29,219 nucleotides of DNA from Methanobacterium sp. (GCA_003151535.1 PLXT01000107.1:1-29219), one strand, 5' to 3'; shown: positions 16,223-25,171, numbered from the stretch's first letter. Numbers and translations are program-made. Notes: generated by a model from the sequence alone, not told the origin.

Positions 16223-16915
16223 ATGGATAAAATAAAAGATGGACCGCAATATAGATTGAAATTTGAGGGTAAGATCATATTATTGAATAATAAAAAATTT
16301 AAGTTGTTGGAATATATTGATGAATGTGGTTCTATAATGAAAGCCACTAAAAAAGGGAATATTCCTTATCGAAGTGCTCTTAAGTATATTGAAGAACTTG
16401 AAAGGGAAAGTAATAGAAGCATTGTATCAACTCAACGAGGAGGTAAAGGTGGAGGCGGTGAGAGTAAGCTTACAAGTAGTGGAAAGTCCATTTTAAAAGA
16501 ATATAGAAAAGTGGAAAGTATTTTGAATATGCACGATGATGTAAATGAAATTGAAAGTAACATTTTAAATATTGACGAAAAAAATAAGATAGCAAACATA
16601 AAATTAAATAATGAAAATGTCATTCTTCCACTTAGAGGTAATTTCAAAATAGGGGACCATGTTTTAGTTTTAATAAGTCCAGAAGACATATTTGTGATGC
16701 TCGAACCCCAAGAATCAAGTGTCCGGAATATTTTTGGTGGAAAAATCATTGGAATGGAACTTAAAGATCATTTAGTACGTTTAAATGTGAAAGTAGGAGA
16801 TATTAATCTTTTCGTAGATGTAACTGAATATGCACGTGAACAGCTTGATTTAACTCTAGGTAAAGATATTTATATTGGATTTAAAGCAGCTGCAATTGCA
16901 ATGGTTAAAATATAA
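16223..16915 (+). CDS. modE: ModE-type molybdate/tungstate-responsive regulator
   Basis: 230 residues. The N-terminal half (about 15-95) is a ModE/LysR-like winged helix-turn-helix: LLEYIDECGSIMKATKKGNIPYRSALKYIEELE, followed by the glycine-rich wing RGGKGGGGESKLTSSGK typical of ModE. The C-terminal half has TOBE-like material, ending in SVRNIFGGKIIGMELKDHLVRLNVKVG and ELDLTLGKDIYIGFKAAAIAMV-type sequence, a complete oxyanion-binding domain preceded by a partial one. It probably senses molybdate or tungstate and controls modABC and the ferredoxin operon through the ACGATATG-type repeats; binding is inference. ggaggt precedes the ATG. A perfect TTTTAGT palindrome in its own promoter suggests separate control. 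Confidence 0.87.
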   Translation: MDKIKDGPQYRLKFEGKIILLNNKKFKLLEYIDECGSIMKATKKGNIPYRSALKYIEELERESNRSIVSTQRGGKGGGGESKLTSSGKSILKEYRKVESILNMHDDVNEIESNILNIDEKNKIANIKLNNENVILPLRGNFKIGDHVLVLISPEDIFVMLEPQESSVRNIFGGKIIGMELKDHLVRLNVKVGDINLFVDVTEYAREQLDLTLGKDIYIGFKAAAIAMVKI

Positions 16916-17128
16916 TTATTAATTTTTAAAAAAAATATTCGCTATAAATAACAATTCTATTTTTAAATAAAATTTTTCTAATTTACAATTATTAAAACTT
17001 TTACATATTTTATTTTAAATAATTATTTTTTAATAAGTAATGAATAAAATTAGTCAACGATTAATTATTTTAAATTTTATTTATTTATTAAACAGTATAA
17101 TTAGTTCAAATCGCACTATTAAGGTTTA

Positions 17129-17160
17129 TTATCGATATGGTTATATATGCATATAGATAA
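17129..17160 (+). promoter_or_regulatory. Candidate ModE-type operator enclosing the modA TATA box
   Basis: The arms TTATCGATATG (17129-17139) and CATATAGATAA (17150-17160) are complementary at 10 of 11 positions, with a 10-nt spacer GTTATATATG holding the TATA box. Compared base by base with the ferredoxin-operon site, the core differs at only a few positions (CGATATG, K, TTATATAT, R, C, W, TAT). The predicted start is near 17170, 26 bases before the modA ATG. Confidence 0.65.
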
Positions 17161-17195
17161 TATGAGTAATATCTAAATATAATCGGAGGAGGAGA

Positions 17196-18239
17196 ATGGA
17201 TAAGAAGATAATAATTTTAGCAATTGCAATAACAGGAATCGGAGTATACGGATACAATGTCTATAACGCAGATTCAGCAAAAGGCACTGTAGTAATATAC
17301 GCTGCAAGCAGTCTTGCAGGTCAAATGAATGCAACTGCAGCACAATTTGAAAAGGAACATCCTAATGTGAAAGTTCAAATAAAATATGGCGGAAGTTCAG
17401 ATTTGATAAACCAAATCACTAGTCTTAATCAGTCTGTAGATATTATGGCTTCTGCAGATTATGGACTCATTGATAAGAACTTGAAGCCCAATGATACTAG
17501 TTTCAACCTTAAGAATGGTCGAAACGAGATGGTAATTGCTTATACAGATAAAAGTAAAAACAGTAGTCAGATAAATAGCACGAACTGGTATCAAATATTT
17601 TCACAAAATAATGTAACGTATGGTATAGCAGATCCTAACTCCGCTCCAGCGGGATATAGGAGTTTGATGATGATTCAACTGGCAAATACTTTTTACAATA
17701 ATTCAACAATATTCAACAATCTCATCACCAAAAATAGTGCTGTAACAGAAACGCAAAATGGTACAAATCAAATTATCAACAGCCCTACAAACTTTAATCC
17801 AACATCTAAAATAGTAATAAGACCTGCAGTAGGGGACTTAATGCCAGTATTAGAATCTGGTACTGTTGACTATGTTTTAGTATACAAAAGTGATGCAGAA
17901 CAGTTAAATAGTTCAGGCGTAAAATTTATCACATTGCCTCCTGAACTTGCACTTTCAAACACAACTTATGAATCTACTTACAATCATATAAGTATAAATC
18001 AATTCAGTGGTACCAACAAAACCAAAAATGTACCTTTATCACCAATAGTTTATGGTATTACCATAATGAACAATGCTCCTGACAAACAGCTTGCAACAGA
18101 CTTTTTACAATTACTTTTAAGTCCTCAAGGCGTACAAATAAGTCAAAATAACTTCATAGAACCAATGACACCCGCAGAAGCTACTCCAAACTCAACTAAC
18201 ATCCCTAGTGTCCTTAATCCATACGTTGTGATGCCATAA
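17196..18239 (+). CDS. modA: Molybdate/tungstate ABC transporter, substrate-binding protein
   Basis: 347 residues. An N-terminal hydrophobic segment (IIILAIAITGIGVYGY) with no lipobox Cys suggests a membrane anchor or cleaved signal. The mature part has the oxyanion-binding pattern VVIYAASSLAGQM, then KVQIKYGGSSDLINQI and DPNSAPAGYRSLM, the last typical of the archaeal ModA/WtpA group. It should capture molybdate or tungstate outside the cell. Which anion is preferred cannot be told from sequence, but the tungsten-type Fwd nearby makes tungstate likely. A strong ggaggagg lies three bases before the ATG. It is the first gene of modABC. Confidence 0.9.
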   Translation: MDKKIIILAIAITGIGVYGYNVYNADSAKGTVVIYAASSLAGQMNATAAQFEKEHPNVKVQIKYGGSSDLINQITSLNQSVDIMASADYGLIDKNLKPNDTSFNLKNGRNEMVIAYTDKSKNSSQINSTNWYQIFSQNNVTYGIADPNSAPAGYRSLMMIQLANTFYNNSTIFNNLITKNSAVTETQNGTNQIINSPTNFNPTSKIVIRPAVGDLMPVLESGTVDYVLVYKSDAEQLNSSGVKFITLPPELALSNTTYESTYNHISINQFSGTNKTKNVPLSPIVYGITIMNNAPDKQLATDFLQLLLSPQGVQISQNNFIEPMTPAEATPNSTNIPSVLNPYVVMP

Positions 18240-18244
18240 TCTGA

Positions 18245-18266
18245 ATAAGAGATATTTTTCTCTTAT
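18245..18266 (+). terminator. Intra-operon hairpin between modA and modB
   Basis: ATAAGAGA and TCTCTTAT form a perfect 8-bp stem with a six-base loop, followed by CTTTTTATTT, five bases after the modA stop. It looks like an attenuator or 3'-end stabiliser that would leave more modA than modBC message, as is common for binding-protein genes. Confidence 0.5.
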
Positions 18267-18317
18267 CTTTTTATTTGATATACAAATATTATTAATTCTA
18301 AAAATAGGACGTATTAA

Positions 18318-19109
18318 ATGAGAAAATTAGATTACACAACAATATTTTTTGCTTTAATGGGATCTTTTCTTGTTTTGTTCATTCTCATTCCTATTGTCAA
18401 TTTAATGTTTTCTTCAGATCTTAATTCCATAATTGCTAATTTACAAGATAGTCAAGTAATTTCATCCATATTCATAAGTGTTTATTCTGCATTAGCAGCA
18501 ACTCTGATAGCAGTTCTATTTGGAGTACCACTTGCTTATATACTGGCAAGACATGATTTCTTTGGAAAAGGATTCGTTGAATCTATAATAGACATACCTA
18601 TTGTTATCCCACATACTGTAAGTGGTATAGCCCTTTTACTTGTATTCACTTCTGGTGGGATATTGGGGGCACCATTAGGCAAATTAGGGCTCGTTTTCAC
18701 TAATGCAATTCCAGGAATCATTATTGCAATGCTCTTTGTAAGTTCTTCGTTCGTTGTAAACTCTGCAAGAGAAGGTTTTGAAAGTGTTGATCCCCGTTTG
18801 GAAAAAGTTGCAAGAACACTTGGATCGGGTACAATGCGAACGTTTTTTGTTATATCGCTTCCCCTAGCTTTAAGAAGTATAGTTGTTGGATCAATATTAT
18901 GCTGGGCACGAGCCATTAGTGAATTTGGAGCCATTATAATTTTATCATTTTATCCTCTGGCGGCATCAACTCTTATATACACTAGATTTGTACAATTTGG
19001 ATTATCTGATTCCACTCCTATAGCAATAATCCTTATATCCATTTGTTTAACTCTCTTTGTAATAGTTAGAATTATTATAAAAGGATGGAGATCCTATGAT
19101 AAAAATTGA
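18318..19109 (+). CDS. modB: Molybdate/tungstate ABC transporter, permease
   Basis: 263 residues, mostly hydrophobic, with about six membrane helices. The first spans about 10-32. The permease EAA loop is in EGFESVDPRLEKVARTLGSGTMRTFFVISLPLALRSIVVG, the segment that docks on the ATPase. PHTVSGIALLLVF and the ISEFGAIIILSFYPLAASTLIYTRF tail are typical of ModB/WtpB. The ribosome binding site is weak (agga), which together with the hairpin upstream suggests lower expression than modA. Its 3' end overlaps modC by 14 bases. Confidence 0.92.
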   Translation: MRKLDYTTIFFALMGSFLVLFILIPIVNLMFSSDLNSIIANLQDSQVISSIFISVYSALAATLIAVLFGVPLAYILARHDFFGKGFVESIIDIPIVIPHTVSGIALLLVFTSGGILGAPLGKLGLVFTNAIPGIIIAMLFVSSSFVVNSAREGFESVDPRLEKVARTLGSGTMRTFFVISLPLALRSIVVGSILCWARAISEFGAIIILSFYPLAASTLIYTRFVQFGLSDSTPIAIILISICLTLFVIVRIIIKGWRSYDKN

Positions 19110-20142
19110 AAACCTTTCCAAAGATTGGAAAGAATTTAAAATCGATAATGTCAGCTTAGAAATAAATGACCAAGAATATTTTGTATTTTTAGGCCCAAGT
19201 GGATCTGGAAAAACCATGTTGTTAGAGTTAATAGCTGGTATGTGGTCTCCGGATTCTGGAAAGATTTTCATGGAGGGTAATGATGTTACAATGCTCCCGC
19301 CAGAAAAGAGAGGTGTGGGATTTGTTTACCAAAATTATATGCTTTTTCCCCATAAAACCGTTTTTGAGAACATTGCTTTCGGATTAAAAATAAGAAAATT
19401 AGGAAAAAAAGAGATACAAATTCAAGTTCAAGAAATGATGAATCTTTTTGGAATCACTAAACTTTCTAAGAGACTACCTAGAACTTTAAGTGGTGGGGAA
19501 CAACAACGAACTGCTCTAGCACGTGCTCTGATTATACGTCCTAAAGTATTGCTCATGGATGAACCACTAAGTGCTTTGGATAGGATCACCAGAGAGGAGT
19601 TAATTCAAGAATTTAAACGTATACATAAAAAATTTAATGTAACTATAATCCATGTTACCCACAATTTTGATGAAGCTCTTCAACTAGCTGATCGTGTGGC
19701 GATAATAAAAGAAGGTATTGTTTCCCAATTTGGAGATATAGATGATGTTTTTAGACATCCAAAAGATGCATTCGTAGCCGATTTTGTTGGTACAGAAAAT
19801 ATACTTAAAGGCATTGCAAAAGAAGGTGAAGATAATCTTACAATTGTGGACACAGGGAATATTGAAATAAAATCCTCTGAAAAAAAAACTGGAAGTGTTC
19901 ATGCAACAATAAGACCTGAAGACATTACATTATCAAATGATAAAGTCCCAACAAGTGCAAGAAATGTTTTTAAAGGATTAATTAAAGAAATATATGATTT
20001 AGGGACTATTATTAAATTAACAATTGATATTGGTGAGTCATTAGTACTAGTTTTGACACGACAGTCATTTTTAGATCTTGAATTAAACGTTGGAAAATAT
20101 ATTTTTGTATATTTCAAGGCTACGGCTGTGAATTTATTTTAA
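19096..20142 (+). CDS. modC: Molybdate/tungstate ABC transporter, ATP-binding protein
   Basis: 348 residues. The nucleotide-binding domain has Walker A GPSGSGKT (33-40), the Q-loop FVYQNYMLF, signature LSGGEQQR, Walker B LLMDEPLSALD and switch HVTHNFDEAL. Residues about 235-348 are an accessory TOBE-type domain (VHATIRPEDITLS ... ARNVFKGLIKEI) that in ModC relatives binds the oxyanion and can inhibit transport. It powers ModB import. The start overlaps modB, with a ggag site five bases upstream, indicating translational coupling. Confidence 0.93.
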   Translation: MIKIENLSKDWKEFKIDNVSLEINDQEYFVFLGPSGSGKTMLLELIAGMWSPDSGKIFMEGNDVTMLPPEKRGVGFVYQNYMLFPHKTVFENIAFGLKIRKLGKKEIQIQVQEMMNLFGITKLSKRLPRTLSGGEQQRTALARALIIRPKVLLMDEPLSALDRITREELIQEFKRIHKKFNVTIIHVTHNFDEALQLADRVAIIKEGIVSQFGDIDDVFRHPKDAFVADFVGTENILKGIAKEGEDNLTIVDTGNIEIKSSEKKTGSVHATIRPEDITLSNDKVPTSARNVFKGLIKEIYDLGTIIKLTIDIGESLVLVLTRQSFLDLELNVGKYIFVYFKATAVNLF

Positions 20143-20565
20143 AATCAATCTCTTTTTATTTTAAATTTTATCGTTACTTAAATTATTAGTTTTAAAATAA
20201 ACTGATATGATTAATAAAATTGAAACTAAAAAAAAATAATTTTATTCTACTAATCAAACTTCTATTAAAAATACCAAATGCCTAATCAATCATCAAGCTT
20301 AATGTAAAAAATATTATTTAATGATATCTAATACTCAAATAAACATAGTTTGTCGAGAAGTTCAGAATTAAAATACATATTAGATAGATGCAAAAGTAGA
20401 TTAGTAGTATTCAATCTTGGTTTTAAATTTCATATCCAAATAGATGAAAATTTAATTCTAAAATTTTATTAAAAAATAATAGAAAATATTGTAAATATAA
20501 CCTAATTTTCGTATCTAAACTGTAAGAATATGTGATTTAATTTTATAAACTAAAATAAAGATGAA
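20143..20565. other. Convergent AT-rich intergenic region
   Basis: About 420 bp between the 3' ends of modC (+) and the small paralog pair (-). A T-rich stretch at about 20151-20170 may terminate modABC. No open frame with a binding site, RNA gene or clear repeat is visible. Confidence 0.45.
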
Positions 20566-20877
20566 TTAAATCTCAGTTTCACACTTCTCAATTATTATTA
20601 TAGTGGTATTATCGTTATTTTTAGGTGTATGTTTAACTTCTACAAGATCATCTTTTATTTCTTGAAGGTCTACATCAACGGTTGTGCCGATATCTGAGGA
20701 TACTTGTACCATCAATTTGCAAGCCGGTGCACCAGATGACTCCTCTGTGTGAATACCTATAACCTCTCCCGGAGTAAAAATACGATTATATGACAGTTCA
20801 AGATCATCATATTCCTTTACATTATTTCTCACATAATCTATGGCCTCATCACAATCCATTTTTATAGTTTTAATCAT
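20566..20877 (-). CDS. Small acidic protein, paralog of the next gene upstream; function unknown
   Basis: 103 residues, clearly paralogous to its upstream neighbour. It has DEAIDYVRNNVKEYDDLELSYNRIFTPGEV against AEAAIEYVKSNVKNYDVLEISYNRVFVPGEV there, and both share a central L-E/Q-x-KDDLVE(V/I)(K/R)H segment. No signal peptide, membrane helix or metal motif is seen; the C-terminus is a hydrophobic strand (TTIIIIEKCETEI). The ATG at 20877 is fixed by aggtgg five bases upstream, a site that overlaps the stop codon of the upstream gene, so the two are translated as a coupled pair. I do not recognise the family. Placement after fwdC suggests, but does not show, a link to formylmethanofuran dehydrogenase. 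Confidence 0.75.
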   Translation of the reverse strand: MIKTIKMDCDEAIDYVRNNVKEYDDLELSYNRIFTPGEVIGIHTEESSGAPACKLMVQVSSDIGTTVDVDLQEIKDDLVEVKHTPKNNDNTTIIIIEKCETEI

Positions 20878-20886
20878 AAAAACCAC

Positions 20887-21183
20887 CTAGTCCTCCTCAA
20901 TTACTAGTACTGTAGATTCTTCATCGGTAATGTGTCTTATTTCCACAAGATCATCTTTCATTTCCACAAGATCCATTTCTACAGTTTGTTTTATTGTTTT
21001 ACCATTCATCTTAATAAGAAGCCTGAGACTTTTAATGCCATCATTTTCTACAGCACTTACATCTAAAACTTCACCTGGAACAAAAACTCGGTTATATGAT
21101 ATTTCGAGTACATCGTAATTTTTAACATTACTTTTTACATACTCAATAGCTGCTTCAGCATTTAAATTAATTTCTTTTTCCAT
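20887..21183 (-). CDS. Small acidic protein, paralog of the next gene downstream; function unknown
   Basis: 98 residues, first of the tandem pair. The N-terminal half is helical (NAEAAIEYVKSNVKNYDVLEISYNR), followed by a beta-rich region with VPGEVLDVSAVEN, RLLIKMNG, QTVEMDLVEMKDDLVEIRHI and the end STVLVIEED. The ATG at 21183 is supported by aggtga five bases upstream. The 89-bp gap from fwdC contains, on the minus strand, a T-rich run (about 21253-21266) and then a TATA-like CTTATTTATG (about 21216-21225). It may therefore have its own promoter or be a read-through tail of the fwd operon. Function is unknown. Confidence 0.75.
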   Translation of the reverse strand: MEKEINLNAEAAIEYVKSNVKNYDVLEISYNRVFVPGEVLDVSAVENDGIKSLRLLIKMNGKTIKQTVEMDLVEMKDDLVEIRHITDEESTVLVIEED

Positions 21184-21272
21184 AAGATTCACCTATTAAG
21201 ATTAGAGTTTTAAAGCATAAATAAGTTTAAAATTTGGAATTATTAAATTAATCAAAAAAATAGAAAATAGGA

Positions 21273-22082
21273 TTATAATAAGTTCCTATTTTTCTCTGCG
21301 TTTAACCACAAACTTCCTTTTCCGTTTACTCCTATGTCACCCTTATATTTAATGTATTTACCAGTGAGCTGTTTTCCTTCGATATCAGGATCAACGAAAA
21401 TTCCTTCGTTTTCGAAACCTTCAAGAAGGCTGCTGAGTTTTCCTTTGATGACAATAGCGCCGTTTTTCATTTGTCCACCAGGCCATCGGGTTACATCTCC
21501 ACCAATTTCAATGTATCCCTTGGTCATATGGATACCTGCAAGTATGTCACAGCTACCTCCAATATATATTTCCCCACCGGACATACAGTCTGCAAGTTGT
21601 TTACCCGCATTTCCATGGACTTTAATGATTCCGCCACTCATCCCTCTCCATTCACCGATGTATGAGGTTCCACAGTATTCTCTGACGTTTCCCATGACTT
21701 CAATGCTTCCGCCTCTCATTTCCCTACCGACGTAGCTTTCCGCGTTCCCATTTATTTTTAAAGAGCCGCCAATCATTTCTGCGCCAGCTTGTAAATCTGC
21801 ATCACCGTTTACTATTATTTCTCCGGCTGTCATTCTGTATCCTATGTATTTAACCCTGCTCATGTCACCGTCGAGTATCATTTTGACATCTTCAGGACCT
21901 TCTGCATCTCCTTCAACTTCTATATCGAAGTAATTAGTTAAAGGGAATTTGGAGTTACCTACAGGTACCTGATAGTTTTCAAAATCTTCTTTACTCCAAT
22001 TATATATGGTATCTGGTATAAGTTCTTCAAATTCCAGGGCTATACTGGAAAACTTCTTTAAAGTTAATGTTATTGTTTTCAA
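21273..22082 (-). CDS. fwdC: Formylmethanofuran dehydrogenase subunit C
   Basis: 269 residues. After a short N-terminal domain the protein is a right-handed beta-helix of GxGxG-type repeats homologous to the C-terminal domain of glutamate synthase: GGSLKINGNAESYVGREMRGGSIEVMGNV, GMSGGIIKVHGNAGKQLADCMSGGEIYIGG and so on. FwdC is a structural and channel-forming subunit that joins the CO2-reducing and formyl-transfer sites. A TTG at 22082 is chosen because ggggtg lies six bases upstream and it gives the usual KTITLTLKK N-terminus. A GTG at 22091 overlaps that site. It starts 12 bp after fwdA and is the last fwd gene in this operon. Confidence 0.92.
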   Translation of the reverse strand: MKTITLTLKKFSSIALEFEELIPDTIYNWSKEDFENYQVPVGNSKFPLTNYFDIEVEGDAEGPEDVKMILDGDMSRVKYIGYRMTAGEIIVNGDADLQAGAEMIGGSLKINGNAESYVGREMRGGSIEVMGNVREYCGTSYIGEWRGMSGGIIKVHGNAGKQLADCMSGGEIYIGGSCDILAGIHMTKGYIEIGGDVTRWPGGQMKNGAIVIKGKLSSLLEGFENEGIFVDPDIEGKQLTGKYIKYKGDIGVNGKGSLWLNAEKNRNLL

Positions 22083-22094
22083 TCTAAACACCCC

Positions 22095-23810
22095 TTATTT
22101 ACCTGCGTCAATTTTAAATTCGATTGCAGGATCTATGTAGTGATCAAATACTTTGTAGTTCTCGAACTTAATTGTGTAATACCTGTTGAACATTGGCATG
22201 ATATCTTCAAGCACCTTTTTCTCTTGCTCTTCAAATCCAGTGACATTTGTCCACATGTGCCGACTCGGTACCACTTTTACTATTTTACCATCTTTAACTA
22301 CAATTTCACCATCTTTAATTGTATAAGCAGCTCTGCCCATTACATCCTCTATAACTGAGGCATTTGATGCTTTGGTCGCGTCAAAGTTTTCAGGTTCAAT
22401 GTCGTAGACTGCTACATCAGCATTTGCTCCAACACCTAGGTGTCCTCTCTGCTCCAGACCTAATATCTTAGCAGGTGCAGATCTTGTAACTGTAGCTATA
22501 TCGTTCCAATCATAAACCCTGTCAAGTGAAGCAAGATCAGTTCGTTTAGTTGCCCATTTATGTACCTCATTTTCGAGCATTTCAGTTCTTCTGTCACTGC
22601 TCATGAGCCATGACATGATTCTAGGGTATCTTATGAAAGGACCTGCGTTTGGACTATCTGTAGTTAGAACTACTTGCCATGGGTCATTTATCATCAAGAA
22701 CAACTCTAATCCAATTGCCCATTGTAATGCATTAACTGGAGCTTTTGGAGAATAGATTATAGGAATTAGTCCTGCTGCTGTTTCAAGTTCAATATCCTTA
22801 TTCGCCCATTTTAATCCACTTAGTTTATACAGATCATATTCCATAGGTGCATCTGCAGTCATGGTGGTTGTTTCATCAAATGTTACTTGTCCAACATCAC
22901 ATGTAACATGTTTATTTTTGTTTATATAATCTGCAACTGGTGCTGCACCAGACTTTGCATCTCTCCAACTTGTTCCACCGTAACAGTGAAACTGAAGATG
23001 AGTACAGTGTATGGTCTGATCCCTAATAACGTTAGGATTTTTCTTTATATCTTTAACAGCGTCAAGTGTACCAATTGTGGTTGGATAGTTTCCTGGGTGT
23101 CCAAGGTCGTTAGGGTGGACGTGCATTGAATGAGGTAATCCTAACATTTCGTTCACTTGTGTTAATGCCCTTACTACTTCCCTACCTGTTACATCCCAGT
23201 GTGGTGCAGGATCATCAATTCCATGTACGTTCATTCCCCAGCCCCATGCTTCACTTCCACATGGATTAACAACTTTCATTCCGTAACATTTGCTTAATTT
23301 AAGCCATGCTGCCACAAATGCTGCAAGACCTTCGAGATCATTTGCTTTTACGAATTGTAGTACAAACCAATTGTTTCCGAAGAGTGCTAATGGTGAAACA
23401 TCTATATTTGGTATAGCCATTATCTCTTCATGGGTGTGTTTTGCTTCTAGTGGTGGTACTGCTGCTTCTGTTACAGTTCCGTAACCCATTCGAGAGTATC
23501 TGTATCCTGTTGCTGAACAACTTGGAATTGAAAATCCTGTTTCTGCCCTTGTAATATCCGTCTTAGCTACTAATCCAGCCCTACTGTCTTCTGGCCGGTA
23601 AAGTCTTCCAAGACATAGTTTTGGACCTGCAATATGGGCGTGAACATCTACTCCTGCAGCCATAACCAGTTTATCTGTTACATCCAATACTTTGGCATCA
23701 GAAGAAACATTATCAACGATTTTTCCATCCTTGATCATTACGTCCTTCTTATCACCAGCAACATTATGAGTTGGATCATATACTATTCCATTCTTTAATA
23801 TATATTCCAT
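22095..23810 (-). CDS. fwdA: Formylmethanofuran dehydrogenase subunit A (amidohydrolase)
   Basis: 571 residues, the length of FwdA. It is a dinuclear zinc amidohydrolase that condenses formate, made from CO2 by FwdB, with methanofuran. The metal ligands of the family are present: DVHAHIAG (His57, His59), GMKVVNPCG with the lysine that is carboxylated in known structures (Lys179 here), SMHVHPNDLGHPG, IHCTHLQFHCYGG and the catalytic Asp in TTDSPNAGPF. The ATG follows aggtga by four bases, and the fwdB stop overlaps that site, so translation is coupled. Confidence 0.96.
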   Translation of the reverse strand: MEYILKNGIVYDPTHNVAGDKKDVMIKDGKIVDNVSSDAKVLDVTDKLVMAAGVDVHAHIAGPKLCLGRLYRPEDSRAGLVAKTDITRAETGFSIPSCSATGYRYSRMGYGTVTEAAVPPLEAKHTHEEIMAIPNIDVSPLALFGNNWFVLQFVKANDLEGLAAFVAAWLKLSKCYGMKVVNPCGSEAWGWGMNVHGIDDPAPHWDVTGREVVRALTQVNEMLGLPHSMHVHPNDLGHPGNYPTTIGTLDAVKDIKKNPNVIRDQTIHCTHLQFHCYGGTSWRDAKSGAAPVADYINKNKHVTCDVGQVTFDETTTMTADAPMEYDLYKLSGLKWANKDIELETAAGLIPIIYSPKAPVNALQWAIGLELFLMINDPWQVVLTTDSPNAGPFIRYPRIMSWLMSSDRRTEMLENEVHKWATKRTDLASLDRVYDWNDIATVTRSAPAKILGLEQRGHLGVGANADVAVYDIEPENFDATKASNASVIEDVMGRAAYTIKDGEIVVKDGKIVKVVPSRHMWTNVTGFEEQEKKVLEDIMPMFNRYYTIKFENYKVFDHYIDPAIEFKIDAGK

Positions 23811-23818
23811 GAGATCAC

Positions 23819-25159
23819 CTATTTTGCCTCTTCTTTAATCTTTTTAACTCGTTCATATAGTTCGTTTACGATCCATTCATCTTCTCTGCAAGTTTCTGGT
23901 GGATCTATTGCACTTTTCATATGAATTGGAACTGAATCCATTCTATAGCTTGTTCCTGGTGTTTCAACACCTATGAATGTTCCAGGAAGGACTATATCTG
24001 CAAGTTCAGTTGATGGTCCCCAATGTATGTCTATTTGGATAACAGGTATGTTTGCAAGGTGCATGTTTGCCCCTCCAGGGAAATGAGCACCTGGATCTGC
24101 TGCTATTACTAAAAATACGTCTGGTTCTTTCCTGTTAAGAAGGTCCACAGTAGTTGTTTCTCCAATCATATAACGTGGGTATCCTCTGCAGAAGTCAACA
24201 CCGTAAGGGAATCCCATTTCATAGGCCATGTAGATGTTAAATCCGTTTACATTGAAGTGGCCCCTCATTGGGAGGAGAACCCATTTAGTGTAGGCGTTAA
24301 GATCCTGAACAAGTTGTATAGCTATATCTATGTTCCTTTGTTTGGATAATGTGTGAGTCAGTCCTAATCCAAAGAAGAGAGCCCCAAATTCAACGTTTTT
24401 CATGGCTTCAGTTAGATCAATAATGTCTTGTTTAGGTATTCCAGAAATAACATCTTCTTTAAGTTCTTTACCCTTTAAAACAGCCCTTATTGCATTACAA
24501 AATCCGTAATCACCGTTTTCTTCAAACGGTACCCATATATCAGACATCTTTGCTGTATCTGAGAACTTTGGATCCCATGTAACTAGGGTTCTGTCGAATC
24601 TTCCTCTCTGTCTGAACCATCCTCTTGGAAACACAGAATATCTTGCAAGGTGTCTTGGATGAGCATTCATCGGGTTACTTCCAGTATAAACTACCATATC
24701 TGCTCTGTTTTTAACTTCACCGAGTGTCATGAGAGGATATCCTACGTTCTGCACTGCTTGTACAGTTGGCCCGTGACATATTGTTGCCTGGTTATCTATA
24801 ACTGCTCCTACATATTCTGTAAGTTTTAATCCCTTTTTCATACATTCTATTGATGTTTCACTCCAACCGAAGAATAATGGTCTTACAGCATTTGCTATTA
24901 GTTCTGCTGCTGCATCAAGTGCTGTGTCCCAGTCAACTTCTTGGAGTTCACCGTTTTCATCCCTCATCATTGGAACTTTTAATCTTTGGTCCTCGTCTTC
25001 CATGATTTTACTTGCACCTAATCTGCAAGCGTGTCTTACACCGACTACATGGTTTCCCTTAACCAGAAAATCTAAATCATCACAGTTACTTCCACAAAAT
25101 GCACATGTACAATTTTCTACAATGTGATCGTAATCAGTAATGGGTTCTTCGTATGCCAT
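23819..25159 (-). CDS. fwdB: Tungsten formylmethanofuran dehydrogenase subunit B (W-bis-pterin catalytic subunit)
   Basis: 446 residues of the molybdopterin oxidoreductase / formate dehydrogenase family. N-terminal Cys (CAFCGSNC with Cys45 in VRHACRLG) bind a [4Fe-4S] cluster. The NQATICHGPT loop offers Cys128 as the probable tungsten ligand, so this is the cysteine and not the selenocysteine form. VVYTGSNPMNAHPRH and VLPGTFIGVETPGTSYRMD are pterin-binding segments. It reduces CO2 to formate using low-potential ferredoxin electrons. ggaggtaataat precedes the ATG. FwdD, encoded next upstream, completes the pterin site. Confidence 0.95.
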   Translation of the reverse strand: MAYEEPITDYDHIVENCTCAFCGSNCDDLDFLVKGNHVVGVRHACRLGASKIMEDEDQRLKVPMMRDENGELQEVDWDTALDAAAELIANAVRPLFFGWSETSIECMKKGLKLTEYVGAVIDNQATICHGPTVQAVQNVGYPLMTLGEVKNRADMVVYTGSNPMNAHPRHLARYSVFPRGWFRQRGRFDRTLVTWDPKFSDTAKMSDIWVPFEENGDYGFCNAIRAVLKGKELKEDVISGIPKQDIIDLTEAMKNVEFGALFFGLGLTHTLSKQRNIDIAIQLVQDLNAYTKWVLLPMRGHFNVNGFNIYMAYEMGFPYGVDFCRGYPRYMIGETTTVDLLNRKEPDVFLVIAADPGAHFPGGANMHLANIPVIQIDIHWGPSTELADIVLPGTFIGVETPGTSYRMDSVPIHMKSAIDPPETCREDEWIVNELYERVKKIKEEAK

Positions 25160-25171
25160 ATTATTACCTCC

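Noticed and set aside
23819..25159. Selenocysteine in FwdB
   Set aside because: The active-site loop encodes Cys (ICHGPT) and the frame has no internal TGA, so this is the cysteine form.
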